Shown here piece by piece: positions 47,171 through 59,571 of a DNA stretch of 64,000 nt; the stretch's first letter is position 1, and each line of letters starts with the position of its first letter. The stretch comes from Chaenocephalus aceratus. Its lineage: Eukaryota > Chordata > Actinopteri > Perciformes > Channichthyidae. The stretch spans positions 32,595,597-32,659,596 of the forward strand of contig CM043801.1 in assembly GCA_023974075.1 (NCBI GenBank), written 5' to 3'. The notes beneath the pieces were generated by a model. It was given only the letters and a program-made list of their open reading frames with translations. It did not search any database and was not told the DNA's origin. The position numbers and the translations under genes were made by a program.

Positions 47171-49359
47171 ACTTTGACCAGTATAGTGTTATCAACAGCT
47201 CCCGGAATCGTAAGTTCTAATATTACACTAGATAGTAAACTAGAATGCTTTTCAGCCATTAACCTTGAACAATTACATTCAATGATTCTCTCTTCTAAAC
47301 CATCAACGTGCATGTTAGACCCAATTCCAACTAAGCTGTTGAAGGAAGTTTTTCCATTTAATTAGCACTTCTTTATTAAATATTATGAATATGTCTTTAT
47401 TATCAGGCTATGTTCCACAATCATTCAAAGTAGCAGTGATAAAACCGCTTCTTAAAAAGCACAACCTCGATCCAGAGGTTTTAGCCAACTATAGACCTAT
47501 TTCTAATCTTCCGTTCCTCTCAAAAATTCTTGAGAAAGCAGTCGCAAAACAGTTGTGTGATTACTTAAAAAACAATGATTTATTTGAAGATTTTCAGTCT
47601 GGCTTTAGAACACATCATAGCACAGAGACAGCTCTGGTTAAAGTCACAAATGATATTCTAATAGCCTCAGACAAGGGACTTGTCTCTATTCTTGTTTTTG
47701 CTCGATCTCAGTGCTGCATTTGATACTATCGACCATGATATCCTATTGCAAAGACTAGAGCACTTAGTTGGCATACAGGGAACTGCTTTAGGCTGGTTTA
47801 GGTCCTATCTATCTGAACGCTCTCAGTTTGTACGTGTTAACGATGAATCTTCAACGCAAACCAAAGTTAGCCATGGAGTGCCACAGGGCTCAGTGCTCGG
47901 ACCTATTTTGTTCACATTATATATGCTTCCGTTAGGCAATATTATAAGGAATCATTCTGTAAACTTTCATTGTTATGCGGATGATACTCAACTATATTTA
48001 TCAATCAAGCCTGATGAAATTAATCATCTAAATAAAATTCAAGACTGCCTTAAGGACTTAAAAACGTGGATGACCTTAAACTTTTTGATGTTAAACACGA
48101 CCAAAACTGAAGTTATTGTACTTGGCCCGAAGAATCTACGAAACAAATTATCTAAAGATATACTAACTATGGATGGCATTAATTTGGCCTCCAGTGAGAC
48201 TATAAGGAATCTTGGTGTTATATTTGATCAGGATTTATCCTTTAACGCCCACATAAAATCAATTTCAAGGACCGCCTACTTCCATTTACGTAACATTGCA
48301 AAAATCAGGCATATCTTGCCTCAAAGCGATGCAGAGAAACTAGTCCATGCATTTGTTACTTCTAGGCTGGATTATTGTAACTCTTTATTATCAGGGAGTA
48401 CCAAGAAGTCAATCAAGTCGCTTCAGCTGATTCAAAATGCTGCGGCTCGTGTACTAACCAGAGTTAGGAAAAGGGACCACATTACTCCTGTTCTGGCTGC
48501 CTTACACTGGCTCCCTATAGAACACAGGATAGAATTTAAAATTCTTCTTCTCGCCTACAAAGCCCTTAATGGGCAGGCGCCATCTTACCTTAAAGAACTC
48601 ATTATACCATACTGTCCTACTAGGGCATTGCGTTCCAAGAATGCAGGGTTGTTGGTTGTTCCTAGAGTCTCTAAAAGTACAATGGGAGCCAGAGCCTTTT
48701 CTTATCAAGCTCCACATTTGTGGAATCAGCTTCCAGTTTGTGTTCGGGCGGCAGACACCCTATCCGTTTTTAAGAGTGCGCTTAAGACCTTCCTTTTTGA
48801 TAAAGCTTATAGATAGGGCTGATTAGATTCAGCCCCTAGTTTTGCTGATATAGGCTTAGTTCCGATTAACCCAGCTTCCCCAAATGTCTTTCCTTTTGGT
48901 GTCTATATACGCTGGGATCCGGAGTCATGGATGATCCTGCGGTCTTGTGTCCTGGATCGCGAGCGCTGGATCTTGAGTCGTGGCTGTGGTCCTGAATCAT
49001 CGGTCCTGGATGGATATCCTCGTGGATTCATCTTCCTATTACACACATGCATTTCCAAACATTTGGACTACCTATGTTGCAAATGTATTATCTTTTCAAT
49101 TTACACACAGCATCTATTGCACGTCTGTCCGTCCTGGGAGAGGGATCCCTCCTCTGTTGCTCTCCCTGAGGTTTCTCCCATTTTTCCCTTTAAACTGGGT
49201 TTTCTTTGGAAGTTTTTCCTTGTACGATGTGAGGGTCTAAGGACAGAGGGTGTCGTATTGTCATACTGATATTCTGTACACACTGTGAAGACCACTGAGA
49301 CAAATGTAACATTTGTGATATTGGGCTATATAAATAAACATTGATTGATTGATTGATTG
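47171..49359 (+). mobile_element. L2/CR1-group LINE with AACTTA target duplication
   Basis: 5'-truncated ORF2. Frames at 47,171-47,362, 47,385-47,723 and 47,680-48,816 must be joined: single extra T bases near 47,357 and 47,696 break the frame. RT motifs: [60 protein letters not shown]. The 3' end is a (TTGA)n tail. AACTTA flanks it at 47,165-47,170 and 49,360-49,365, and units 1, 2 and 4 show the uninterrupted GTTAACTTACAGTC. Confidence 0.95.
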
Positions 49360-49386
49360 AACTTACAGTCTTCATTGTGTGGTGGT

Positions 49387-52300
49387 CAGTGGTGGAAAGT
49401 AACCAAGTACATTTACTCAAGTATTTTACTTGAGTATTTTTTTGACGTGTGTACTTTACTTCAGTGCTTTCATTTTATGCTACTTTATGGACTGACTCAG
49501 CATGTGACGGAGCCCACGCACAATAAGGGACACACTCTGGACTTAATTATCTCAAAGGGTCTGAATATCTCTAAGGTTGTGGTGACTGATGTTGCACTGT
49601 CTGACCATTCCTGTGTTTTCTTTGAGAGCTCTATTTCTGTTCACACAAGTGTTCAAAAAGAGGTAACCACAAAGCGATATTTAACTGAAAATACTAGGGA
49701 AATGTTTATTCAGAATTTTTCTTCCACACTTGCCCCTGCTAACACCTCAGTAAATGAGCTAGTAGATCATTTTAATTCAAAAATTAAAAATGTTATAGAT
49801 GCCATTGCTCCAATTAAGGTAAAGGAAGTGACTGGCAAGAAAATATCTCCATGGAGAAAGGCCATGACGGTTAAAACAGAAAAAAGAGAATGTCGAAAAG
49901 CTGAACGCAGGTGGCGAAAAACAAATCTCTAGGTTCACTTTGACATTTATAAAGAGAGACTTGGCCTTTATAATTTGGAATTGAAAAACGCACGACAATC
50001 ATTCTTCTCTGACATCATTACCAAAAACAAAAACAACGCACGTGCCTTGTTTGCTACCGTCGACAGACTAACTAACCCCCCAGTGTCAGTAGCCTCTGAA
50101 TTTCTATCCACCAGGGCGTGCAATGATTTTGCCTCCTTCTTCACTGACAAAATTCAGAAAATCAGACAAGCAGTCAGTGCCTCTGCATCAGGAACAGCAA
50201 ATGTGTTGTCTCTGTGTCCACTTAACATCAATTCAGACATCATGACACAATTCCATCAGATTAATGATAAAAACCTAGAGGACATTATACAACTTCTGAA
50301 ATCCTCCTCCTGCTGCCTTGATATTATTCCAACAGGATTTTTCAAAGATGTTTTGCCCTGCATGGCCTCAGAACTACTTCATATAGTAAACAAATCTCTT
50401 CACTCAGGTATTTTTCCACAGGCCCTGAAAACTGCAGTCATTAAACCACTCTTAAAAAAGAATAATCTAGATGCTTCAGTAATGAACAATTACAGGCCCA
50501 TATCAAACCTCCCATTTCTAGGTAAAATCATTGAAAAAGTAGTTTTTCAACAGTTGAGTAATTTCTTGCATTTAAATAGTTGTTTCGATGTGTTCCAGTC
50601 AGGCTTTCGTCCAAACCACAGCACTGAGACTACTCTTGTAAAGGTCTTTAACGACATCCACTTAAACACAGACAGTGGCAGAACTTCAGTGTTAGTATTA
50701 TTAGATCTCAGTGCTGCGTTTGACACTGTTGACCACAGCATATTACTAGACCGACTGGAAAACTGGGTGGGACTTTCGGAAACAGTTCTAAATTGGTTTA
50801 AATCCTATTTAAAGGATAGAAACAACTTTGTTTCTATAGGTAAATACACATCTGAGTTGACAAATATGACATGTGGGGTTCCTCAAGGCTCCATCTTGGG
50901 GCCTCTTCTCTTTAACATCTACATGCTACCACTGGCTCAGATAATGAAGAACAACAAAATAAGTTACCATAGCTATGCAGATGACACACAAATTTACGTA
51001 ACAATTTCACCAGGAGACTATGCTCCAATTCAAACACTGAGTGAGTGCATTGAACAAATCAATGACTGGATGTGTCAGAACTTTCTCCAATTAAACAAAG
51101 ATAAAACTGAGGTAATGGTTTTTGGAGCCAAGGCAGAACGTTTAAAAGTTAGCGCTGAGCTTCAGTCTGCAATGTTCAAAACAACAGATAAAGCCAGAAA
51201 TCTAGGTGTAGTCATGGACTCTGACCTGAGTTTCAACAGTCACATTAAAACAGTTACTAAATCAGCCTACTATCACCTAAAGAACATATCTAGGATTAAA
51301 AGACTAATGTCACAGCAGGATTTGGAAAAACTTGTCCATGCCTTTATCTTCAGTAGACTTGACTACTGCAATGGTGTCTTCACAGGTCTCACTAAAAAAT
51401 CTATTAGAAAGCTGCAGCTGATTCAGAACGCCGCTGCTCGAGTCCTCACTAACACTAAGAAAGTGGATCACATCACTCCTGTTCTGAAGTCTTTACACTG
51501 GCTTCCTGTGTGTCAAAGAATAGATTTCAAAATACTGCTGCTGGTTTATAAAGCACTGAATGGTTTAGGCCCAAAATACATTACTGACCTCCTGCTAAAC
51601 TATGAACCATCCAGATCTCTCAGGTCTTCAGGGACTGGTCAGCTTTCTGTCCCCAGAGTCAGAACTAAACCTGGAGAAGCAGCATTCAGTTATTATGCTC
51701 CAAATATCTGGAACAAACTCCCAGAAACCTGCAGGTCCGCTGCAGCTCTTACTACTTTAAAATCCAGGCTGAAGACTTATCTTTTTGTCGCTGCTTTTAA
51801 TTGAACTATTCATATCTTAAACTGCACTGTAACTTTTATCCATGTATTTTTTCTTAATGTTTATTTTATTAGCTTTTCTTTTTGAATGCTTAATGTCTTT
51901 CATTTTTTTTTATAAAGCACTTCGAATTGCCTTGCGTTGAAAAGTGCTATATAAATAAACTTGCCTTGCCTTGCCTTGCCTTATACTTAACCTCACCTCA
52001 ACCCAAAGCACATGCCTGAAGTTCACATGAGGTCAGACTGCAGTTTAATGCCACTCATAAAACATTCCCCTGATCTGAGGAACACAGCTTAGTGAGGAAT
52101 CTAATGCTTTTAGTTTAATTTGGTGGAATCATAGCCTGTATACATAAAGGGTGGAATATGAATGAGTTAAGAGGCAACGCTGCCACTCTGTGGTTGATGC
52201 GGGATATGGCATGCAGACAGATATGGTGTCGGATGATATGAATGCCAATCCTCTGTTTAACAATTCTGTGCTTTAGTTGTCTTACAGGTAACAGGGGATT

Positions 52301-53443
52301 TGAACCTTTTCTGTTTAACCGGAAATGGTTTGTACCTAACATGTTGAGTATATAGTGCACAACCTCAAACTCATACAATACAAATAGAATAGAATAGAAT
52401 TCCTGACCTGTCCGGTGGTGATTATCAGATGTGAAGCTGCTGGGAGTTTGTTCCAAGGTGGGGCTGAAGAGCATTTCCTATACATTGGAGCACCAGAGAC
52501 AATCACTACACTTGATTTCTCTCCATGTGTCTGCACCGTGGAGTCCTTACATACAGAGTTAACAGCTTGAAGGCAATGCATCCCAGATACTGTGTTACCT
52601 GACTGAAAGAAGTCATGAGGAAAAAGCATGGATTTTCAGTTTTTACTGCCTTGTGAATTCATTTTCAGGAGATATTTATTTTCCACCTCAGGTCTGGAAA
52701 ATATACGATTGCAGGGGGTTTTCTTACTCATTGAAGAGCTGAACAAAGACCACAGTCAAAGTGAAGTAGTCATGACTGCAGAAAGCATTGCATTTATTTG
52801 ACAAAATTAGTTACTAGTTACTTTACAAATACAAATGATTAGATTACACAAAATATGAATAAACAGCGATATATAATTAAAGGTTAAGATATCCAGCAGC
52901 AGTATACAAAGTAAACGTTGCTCCACTTTTAACAGCTGTGATGAACACATTAACGTAAACAAAATGAAAGAATCCAGTAATTCAATATAAGAATCTAAAA
53001 TGGGACATTGGGCGCAGTAAGTACTTTTACTTTTGGTACTTTAACTATTTTTTGATGCCAATACGTCTCAGTTTCTGCTGCTTTATACTTCTACTGCACT
53101 TTTAGTTACTAGTTAGATATAGATTATTAGATCATTCAAAACATAAATCAATTATTAAATACACTTTGACAGATATTTATGATATCCAGCAGCAGGACAT
53201 CAAGTTGCTCAAATTAGCTCCACATGTACTAACTGTGATAAAACACATCAATAATCATTATAGTAACACAATGCTATTCTGAAAAGGCCATTATGCATAA
53301 GGAGTACTTTTACTTTTGGTAGGCTACTTTAAGTATATTTTGATACCAATGCTTTTGAACTTTTACTTGTAACAGAGTATTTTTACCCTGTAGTATTTCT
53401 ACTTTAGCTTTAGTGGAATATCTGAGTACTTCTTACACCACTG
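49387..53443. mobile_element. CAGTGGTGG hAT-like element, unit 3, interrupted by a LINE
   Basis: The same element as 29,441-30,983, split into 49,387-49,498 and 51,981-53,443. Confidence 0.8.
49499..51980 (+). mobile_element. L2-group LINE with long near-intact ORF2 and TTAT target duplication
   Basis: Starts within the endonuclease C-terminus (THNKGHTLDLIIS, ALSDHSCVFFE). One continuous frame is broken only by TAG at 49,930-49,932; the 609-codon remainder (49,975-51,804) is open. RT motifs: [59 protein letters not shown] (about residue 334). A (CCTTG)n tail follows. TTAT at 49,495-49,498 and 51,981-51,984 flanks it. It inserted into the CAGTGGTGG element, so it is young. Confidence 0.95.
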
Positions 53444-53727
53444 CTACCTTGAGTGTGGAGCCGTGTGCTACGAAAGCCTGAATTTACAAGAATTAGTTTA
53501 CAGCTGAAGAATGTTTTCAAATGTAGAGCAGGTTGTGAGCGAGGCTCCGTTTGTAAATGAGGAAACAGTTCAGTGTGTCAGCGCTCAGAGTTTGATGAGC
53601 CCTCCCTCTTCTTCCTGCTCTCAGACGCAGCCAGCTCCACCCTGTATTTCCTGGTTCCTCCCCTTCAGATCCACACTGAGGAGGAGGGGCGTAACCAACA
53701 TGTGGGTAGAGCTGATAGGCTCATTCA

Positions 53728-53756
53728 CTGCACACACACACACACACACACACACA
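53728..53756 (+). repeat. (CA)n microsatellite in the TRIM copy 3 leader
   Basis: About 14 CA units, against three to five in the other units. Its length keeps the upstream frame (from 53,511) in phase with the TRIM coding sequence only in this unit. Confidence 0.9.
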
Positions 53757-53794
53757 TGCTGTTCAGATCACAGCTCTCATAGTTTCAGGTTTCA

Positions 53795-53805
53795 GGAAGT
53801 GAAAC
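53795..53805 (+). promoter_or_regulatory. ETS/IRF composite site before TRIM copy 3
   Basis: GGAAGTGAAAC, 29 bases before the ATG at 53,835. Confidence 0.5.
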
Positions 53806-53834
53806 TCAGACACTCGCTGCTACTGAGAGGAGAA

Positions 53835-55499
53835 ATGGCGCAGAAAGGAGTTCAGCTGGACCGGGAAACCTTCTCTTGTTCGATCTGTCTGGATCTACTG
53901 AAGGATCCGGTGGCTACTCCCTGTGGACACAGCTACTGCATGAAGTGTATTAAAGGCTTCTGGGACGGAGAGGATGAGAAGGAGATCCACAGCTGCCCTC
54001 AGTGCAGGCAGAGCTTCACACCGAGGCCTGTCCTGCTGAAGAACACCATGTTAGCAGCTTTAGTGGAGGAGCTGAAGAAGACTGGACTCCAAGCTGCTCC
54101 TGCTGATCTCTGCTATGCTGGAGCTGGAGATGTGGCCTGTGATGTCTGCACTGGGAGGAAACTGAGAGCCTGTAAGTCCTGTCTTATGTGTTCTATATCT
54201 TACTGTGAGAAACACCTCCAGCTGCATTATGAATCACCTGCCTTTGAGAAACACAAGCTGGTGGAGCCCTCCAAGAAGCTCCAGGAGAACATCTGCTCTC
54301 GTCACGATGAGGTTATGAAGCTGTTCTGCCGCACTGATCAGCAGTGTATCTGTTATCTCTGCTCTGTGGACGAACACAAAGGCCACGACACGGTGTCAGC
54401 TGCAGCAGAGAGGACTGAGAGGCAGAGAGAGCTGGAGGGGAGTCGACTAAACATCCAGCAGAGAATCCAGGACGGAGAGAAGGAGGTGAAGCGGCTTCAG
54501 CAGGAGGTGGAGGCCGTCAATGGCTCTGCTGACAAAGCAGTGGAGGACAGTGAGAAGACGTTCACTGAGCTGATCCGTCTCATGCAGAAGAGAAGCTCTG
54601 ATGTGAAGCAGCAGCTCAGATCCCAGCAGAAGAGAGAAGTGAGTCGAGTCAGAGAGCTCCAGGAGAAGCTGGAGCAGGAGATCTCTGAGCTGAAGAGGAG
54701 AGACGCTGAGCTGAAGCTGCTGTCTCACACAGAGGATCACAACCAGTTTCTGCTCAGCTACCCCTCCTCACTGCCAGCCCTCAGTGAAGCTACACACTCC
54801 TCCAGCACCAACATCCGTCCTCTGAGCTACTTTGAGGACGTGACGGCGGCCCTGTCAGCAGTCAGAGACAAACTACAGGACGTCCTGAGAGAGGAATGGA
54901 CAAACGTCTCATCGACTGAAGTGGATGTTTTACTGTCAGCAGCAGAGCCCGCCACCAGAGCTGGGTTCTTCAGATACTCACAGGAGATCACTCTGGATCC
55001 AAACACAGCAGAGACACAGCTGTTATTATCTGAGGGGAGCAGAAAAGCAACACGAATGGGACATCAGTCTTATTCTAGTCACCCAGACAGATTCACTGTT
55101 TATTCTCAGGTCCTGAGTAGAGAGAGTCTGACTGGACGTTGTTACTGGGAGGTGGAGCGGAGAGGGGGAGGAGTTTATGTAGCAGTCGCATACAAGAATA
55201 TCAGCAGAGCAGGGAATGGGGCTGAATGTGGATTTGGACACAATGACAAATCCTGGGCGTTAATTTGTGACCAAAACAGTTATACATTTCGTCACAACAA
55301 CATCAACACTCCCGTCTCAGGTCCTCCGTCCTCCAGAGTAGGAGTGTACCTGGATCACAGAGCAGGTATTCTGTCCTTCTACAGCGTCTCTGAAACCATG
55401 ACTCTCCTCCACAGAGTCCAGACCACATTCACTCGGCCGCTACATGCTGGAGTTTGGGTTGGTGATAGAGCCACAGCTGAGTTTTGTAAACTGAAATAG
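53835..55499 (+). CDS. TRIM16-like/finTRIM-type E3 ubiquitin ligase, copy 3 (intact, 554 aa)
   Basis: Single-exon gene. C3HC4 RING at residues 15-57 (C15, C18, C30, H32, C35, C38, C54, C57). B-box 1-type segment at about 95-130 ([15 protein letters not shown]). B-box 2 at about 145-185 ([18 protein letters not shown]). Coiled coil at about 195-300, rich in Q, E, K and L. PRY-SPRY from about 370 to the end (SQEITLDPNTAETQLLLSEG, SLTGRCYWEVERRGGGVYVA, FCKLK). The family transfers ubiquitin through the RING and recognises targets through PRY-SPRY; several fish members are virus- or interferon-induced. I chose ATG 53,835 because all four copies share it; the frame is open 108 codons further upstream (53,511), giving a possible 662-residue form. 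Most complete member here. Orthology to a particular finTRIM is not claimed. Confidence 0.93.
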   Translation: MAQKGVQLDRETFSCSICLDLLKDPVATPCGHSYCMKCIKGFWDGEDEKEIHSCPQCRQSFTPRPVLLKNTMLAALVEELKKTGLQAAPADLCYAGAGDVACDVCTGRKLRACKSCLMCSISYCEKHLQLHYESPAFEKHKLVEPSKKLQENICSRHDEVMKLFCRTDQQCICYLCSVDEHKGHDTVSAAAERTERQRELEGSRLNIQQRIQDGEKEVKRLQQEVEAVNGSADKAVEDSEKTFTELIRLMQKRSSDVKQQLRSQQKREVSRVRELQEKLEQEISELKRRDAELKLLSHTEDHNQFLLSYPSSLPALSEATHSSSTNIRPLSYFEDVTAALSAVRDKLQDVLREEWTNVSSTEVDVLLSAAEPATRAGFFRYSQEITLDPNTAETQLLLSEGSRKATRMGHQSYSSHPDRFTVYSQVLSRESLTGRCYWEVERRGGGVYVAVAYKNISRAGNGAECGFGHNDKSWALICDQNSYTFRHNNINTPVSGPPSSRVGVYLDHRAGILSFYSVSETMTLLHRVQTTFTRPLHAGVWVGDRATAEFCKLK

Positions 55500-57329
55500 C
55501 CTGAAGTCATTTGAGGAACTCTTCTACTTCTTAAACTCATTGCGTCCATCATTGTTGCTGAGAGCTGAGTGTGCATGTCTTCACTGCACAGAGATCAGCT
55601 GTCAATCAAACATGATGGGATGTGCTTTAACGTCTTCTCACGAGTTGTTCTGTAGATGCTGGAGTTTCTTCAGGCGGCGCTCCTTCCTGTGTCTGTGTAG
55701 CCATGGAGGCTGTCACTGCTCAGGAGGGTTGCTGTTAACCTCAACTCATATTTCTCTGCATGGAAATGTAGACTTTGCTCTAGATATTTGTTGAACATCG
55801 ATATTGATGTATTTGTATGTTGTTGTTGTTGTTTCTCTTGTAAAGCATGAGAGAGAGAAAGCACCAGAGCTTCTTTCATTGTAGATATTTATATTCTAAA
55901 AGTCTTTTATTGTTGACTAAGTCTCAACGTGTTGAATGCATAAAGGAAAGTTTGAAGAAGGAAATAAAACACATTAAAAGAAAAGCTAACAGGTTGAGTT
56001 TGTAATAAATTGTGTTTCTATGTTCAAGGTGTGAGATGAGTGCCACATTTACATGTCTGTACAAAATAAAATGTTGGGTTTTTTCTTGTTAATAAAAGAG
56101 CTAAGAGGACACAAGTGGAAATCTCAATCTTTGTTTGTAATCTTAAAATGAATGATCTCTCCTCTCCAGTGAAGCTGCACTAAGTTGAGTATAATTTGTA
56201 ATACATAGTTCTTTTTTTACTGCTACGTCCCCAATAAGCTCGAGGACAGAAATGGAGACACAGCAACAAATAACATTGAGAGAGTCGGGGGGAAAGTGAA
56301 CACAAGCCATTTATTTACACCAAAGAATGGAGAGGAAGAACCGTCTCTGGAAGAGGATCAGGAACATGTGGAGAAATGTGAGATCTGAACAAGTGATATT
56401 TTTTTATGTTTCAAGATTTTAGTCAGAATATTGAGAAACAAGTCAAAATTCAGAATATTTTAATACATCTTTTTCTTAAGAACATTTATTTTCTGAAAAT
56501 CTCAGAATTCAGAATAAATATATTTTATTCCTTTTTTTTTATGAAATTACAGAAATCTGAGATTAAAGTGAGAAAAGAATCGCTTTGGTCAGACCTCAAC
56601 ATGTTCTTTCCTAGTGAAAGTCAGAATTCTGATTTAAAAAAAATATTCTTTTACAAAAGAAATTCAGATTTTTTTAAAGAAAATATCAGAAATCTGACTT
56701 TTTCTTAAAATATATTTTATTTATTTTCATGAAAACCTTCAGAATTAATTTTCATAGATCTGAGATTTAAGTAAGAATTTTGATTTATTTCTCAAAAGAA
56801 AGAATGAGTTTTGGTCAGGTCCAAAAGATAAATCCACATGTGGTCCTAATCCTCTTCTGTATTTCAGAAAAGCAGAAAAGCATTGTTACCAGGATGAGAG
56901 AGGATGCTAGATCTGCCTGAAACTGTCTCCTGTTCAGCATCTCCTGCTTTGGCATCTTTAGAGCTTTGCAGAAATGACTTCCTCTGTGATATGTGGAGCA
57001 GAGAAATCAGTATTGGGACCGATACAATCTTTTTTCAGCCAGCGATACCTGTCACGGGGCTTGGTGTGTTTATTTGGTTGGGGCTCAATGTCCACATAAT
57101 CACTGACTGGGCGGCCATTGGGTTCAGATAAGAGATAAGATAAGATACTTTATTGATCTCAATTTGGGACATTGTTGTGTTGCAGCAGCATAAAAGACAT
57201 GGCATTGTACAATAACGATTAAAAAAAGACTAGAAATAAACAAGAAAGTAGAAAATATACATGTTGACTTTACACATTAACAATGACAAAAACAAAACAT
57301 AAAGCAAGTTATTATATAAACATAACAGT
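55500..57329. other. TRIM 3' flank, unit 3, with LINE tail
   Basis: Poly-A signal AATAAA at 56,065-56,070. AT-rich spacer, then the minus-oriented LINE tail at 57,130-57,320. No gene seen. Confidence 0.6.
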
Positions 57330-58965
57330 GGCGGCTGGTGGAAAATATTTTTGGTGGGGCTGTTGATATAGTGAGTAAAACATTTTTTTTTTGGGAGAAA
57401 TGACCCCTTAAATTAGGACTTCTGGTGATGTAATGGCGCGTTTCCAGTGCAGCGCGGAGCTCGCTTTAATGCTGCGTTCAGACCGGACGCGATGCAAATA
57501 TTCGCTTCGCTCTAACGGAGCGTCCACACAGCAGCGTGCGTTGACGCTTGGAGGTGGGCTTATCTGAAGCTTGGGGATTTTTTGTGAGCAACGCGACCAA
57601 CAACCAATCACATGAATCTCCCGCCCCCGACATACAAAGCAATAGCAATGTTAAAACGAAGTCAACTGGATATAAACTCCCCAAACAGGCGAAAACCTAC
57701 CAGTTTCATCCGCTGTCTCTGCCACCTCCCTCCATGCCTCGCTCCTCCGGTTTGTATCCCGGTAGATGAACGGAGACTGATCATACAGCACCGGGTGATT
57801 CACTACCGCTATAATGAATTTTCCCTCCATTTTTTGGAATATGAGGAAATGACCTCCGTAGTCTCTCCCAGCATACACGCGGTTTGATTGGCTAGCGCTT
57901 GTACTGGCAGATTTGCATAAACGGGATTTCATTGGCTGACGCCTCCGTCGAGGCGTCAAAAGTTGAACATTGCTCAACTTTTGAAGCTAGCAACGCTCCA
58001 CCACGTCGCTTCCCAAAATGCAGTTCGGCTAAAAGCGACGTCACCCCATTCAAAGTGAATGGGCAGAAGCGTTGGAAGCTTAAACGCACGCCGCTGTGTG
58101 GACGGGCCGTAAACGCTCCTATCGCATCGCTCTAGTCGCTCGAGTTTCACCGCGGCTGCCAGCTGTGCTTACTCGCATCATTCAAACAAGACGCGCTGGC
58201 TCGGGAGCTACAGCTACAACAAAATGAACATATGTTTCCGTGATTAAATTGTAATACACGTTTCTAAATGATGCCGACGTAACAACATACTGATACCGGT
58301 TAGTAAAAACCATGAATTAATGCTTTGACAAGTCTGCAGGCGAAAAACCTTTTAGAATGCTTGTTTTCTGAATGGAGATTGGGTCGACCAGGCTAAGCTA
58401 ACGTTGTATATGCTCACTCCACACTCATAACAACGGCCTACAGACATAAATAAACCAGCGACATGACACAGACAGTGCCGAGCCGTGCGGGGCCCGTTTT
58501 TGGTTGCGTTTCCACTTGGCCTAGTACCGGCTAGCGGGTCCTAATTCACAGTTTTTCTGGCCCCATAAAATCGTGGTTCTAAGGCCAGGAACAACCTTTA
58601 GCATGCTAAACTAGAGAGAGAATCGCTGGCAAGGGGGCTACAACTACAACAAGATGAACATATTTTACCGCGATTTAATTGTAATACACGTTTCTAAATG
58701 ATGCCGAAGTAACAACATACTGATACCGGTTAGTAAAAACCATGAATTAATGCGTTGACAAGTCTGCAGACAGACGGCAGGCGAAAAACCTTTTTAAAAT
58801 GCGTGTTTTCTAAATGGAGCTTGGCTAAGCTAACGTTATATATGCTCCTGTGAGGAATTGCAGTATCTCCTTCTCCTTTTTTCTGTTTGTCTGTCTTCCT
58901 GGCTGGGCGTGGTTGACCTACTTTCCGTTTTCCGCCAACTCACCTCCGCTCCTGTATTCAATGTT
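57330..58965. mobile_element. hAT-type left end plus nested MITE and tandem duplication, unit 3
   Basis: Counterpart of 34,837-36,370, starting CAGTGGCGGCTGGTGG. It keeps the ~88 bp lost from unit 1. The ~430-bp internal duplication is present too (58,195-58,400 and 58,625-58,840). Confidence 0.6.
57701..57830 (-). pseudogene. MADF-like domain first exon, captured or transposon-derived
   Basis: The minus strand reads MEGKFIIAVVNHPVLYDQSP, then FIYRDTNRRSEAWREVAETA and DETG before a GTAGGT donor at 57,699-57,700. The 'hhxxVxxHPxLYDxS...YRDxxRRxxAWxxVA' pattern is that of a MADF (Myb/SANT-related) DNA-binding domain, which accompanies PIF/Harbinger transposons and some fish genes. No second exon was found. 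Most of it is missing from unit 1. Confidence 0.55.
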
Positions 58966-59400
58966 GTTTGCAGAGCCGGCCCGACCCATTAAGCGACATA
59001 AGCGGCCCGCTTAGGGTCCCCTAGCCACAACAAAAAATAAATAAAAATAAAAATAATATTAATCTCAGCACACCCAGTGGCGGAGCCAGGACATTTTCAG
59101 TGGGGTGGCCAGGATGGAACCAGTGATCATTTTGGGGTGGCATTGAAATCACTATTATATGAACATAAAAATACATCTCACTATAAAAGAAGGGGTTATT
59201 TAAGGCAGGGGTTCCCAAACTTTTCAGCCCGCAACCCCCAAAATCACTGTGACAGAGACTGGCGACCCCCCTCCACGTGAATTGTCAACGGGGGGGGGAG
59301 GGGGGTTGGTTGTTAGTGAATTGTCATACAAATAAAAGTGTTTCCCTAACATCGACATACAAACCCCACCGATCCTCAACTCCGGTGTGTCTCACTCATT
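58966..59400. mobile_element. Cluster of hAT termini, unit 3
   Basis: CAGAGCCGGCCCGACCC, CAGTGGCGGAGCCAGGAC and CAGGGGTTCCCAAACTTTTC, as at 36,380-36,760. Unpaired ends. Confidence 0.55.
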
Positions 59401-59571
59401 AAGGCGAGTCACGGCAGGCAACAACATCGTTTTTCATGCACTGGTCATTTTGATATGTTGTGCTATTTTGATTCCATAACATGTTTTTGTACAAAATACC
59501 CATTTAGGTGTTTATTTTACTATAGTTTGTCTATTTGCGTCTGTAGGTTTCTCCTAAATTCACCAAAAGTT

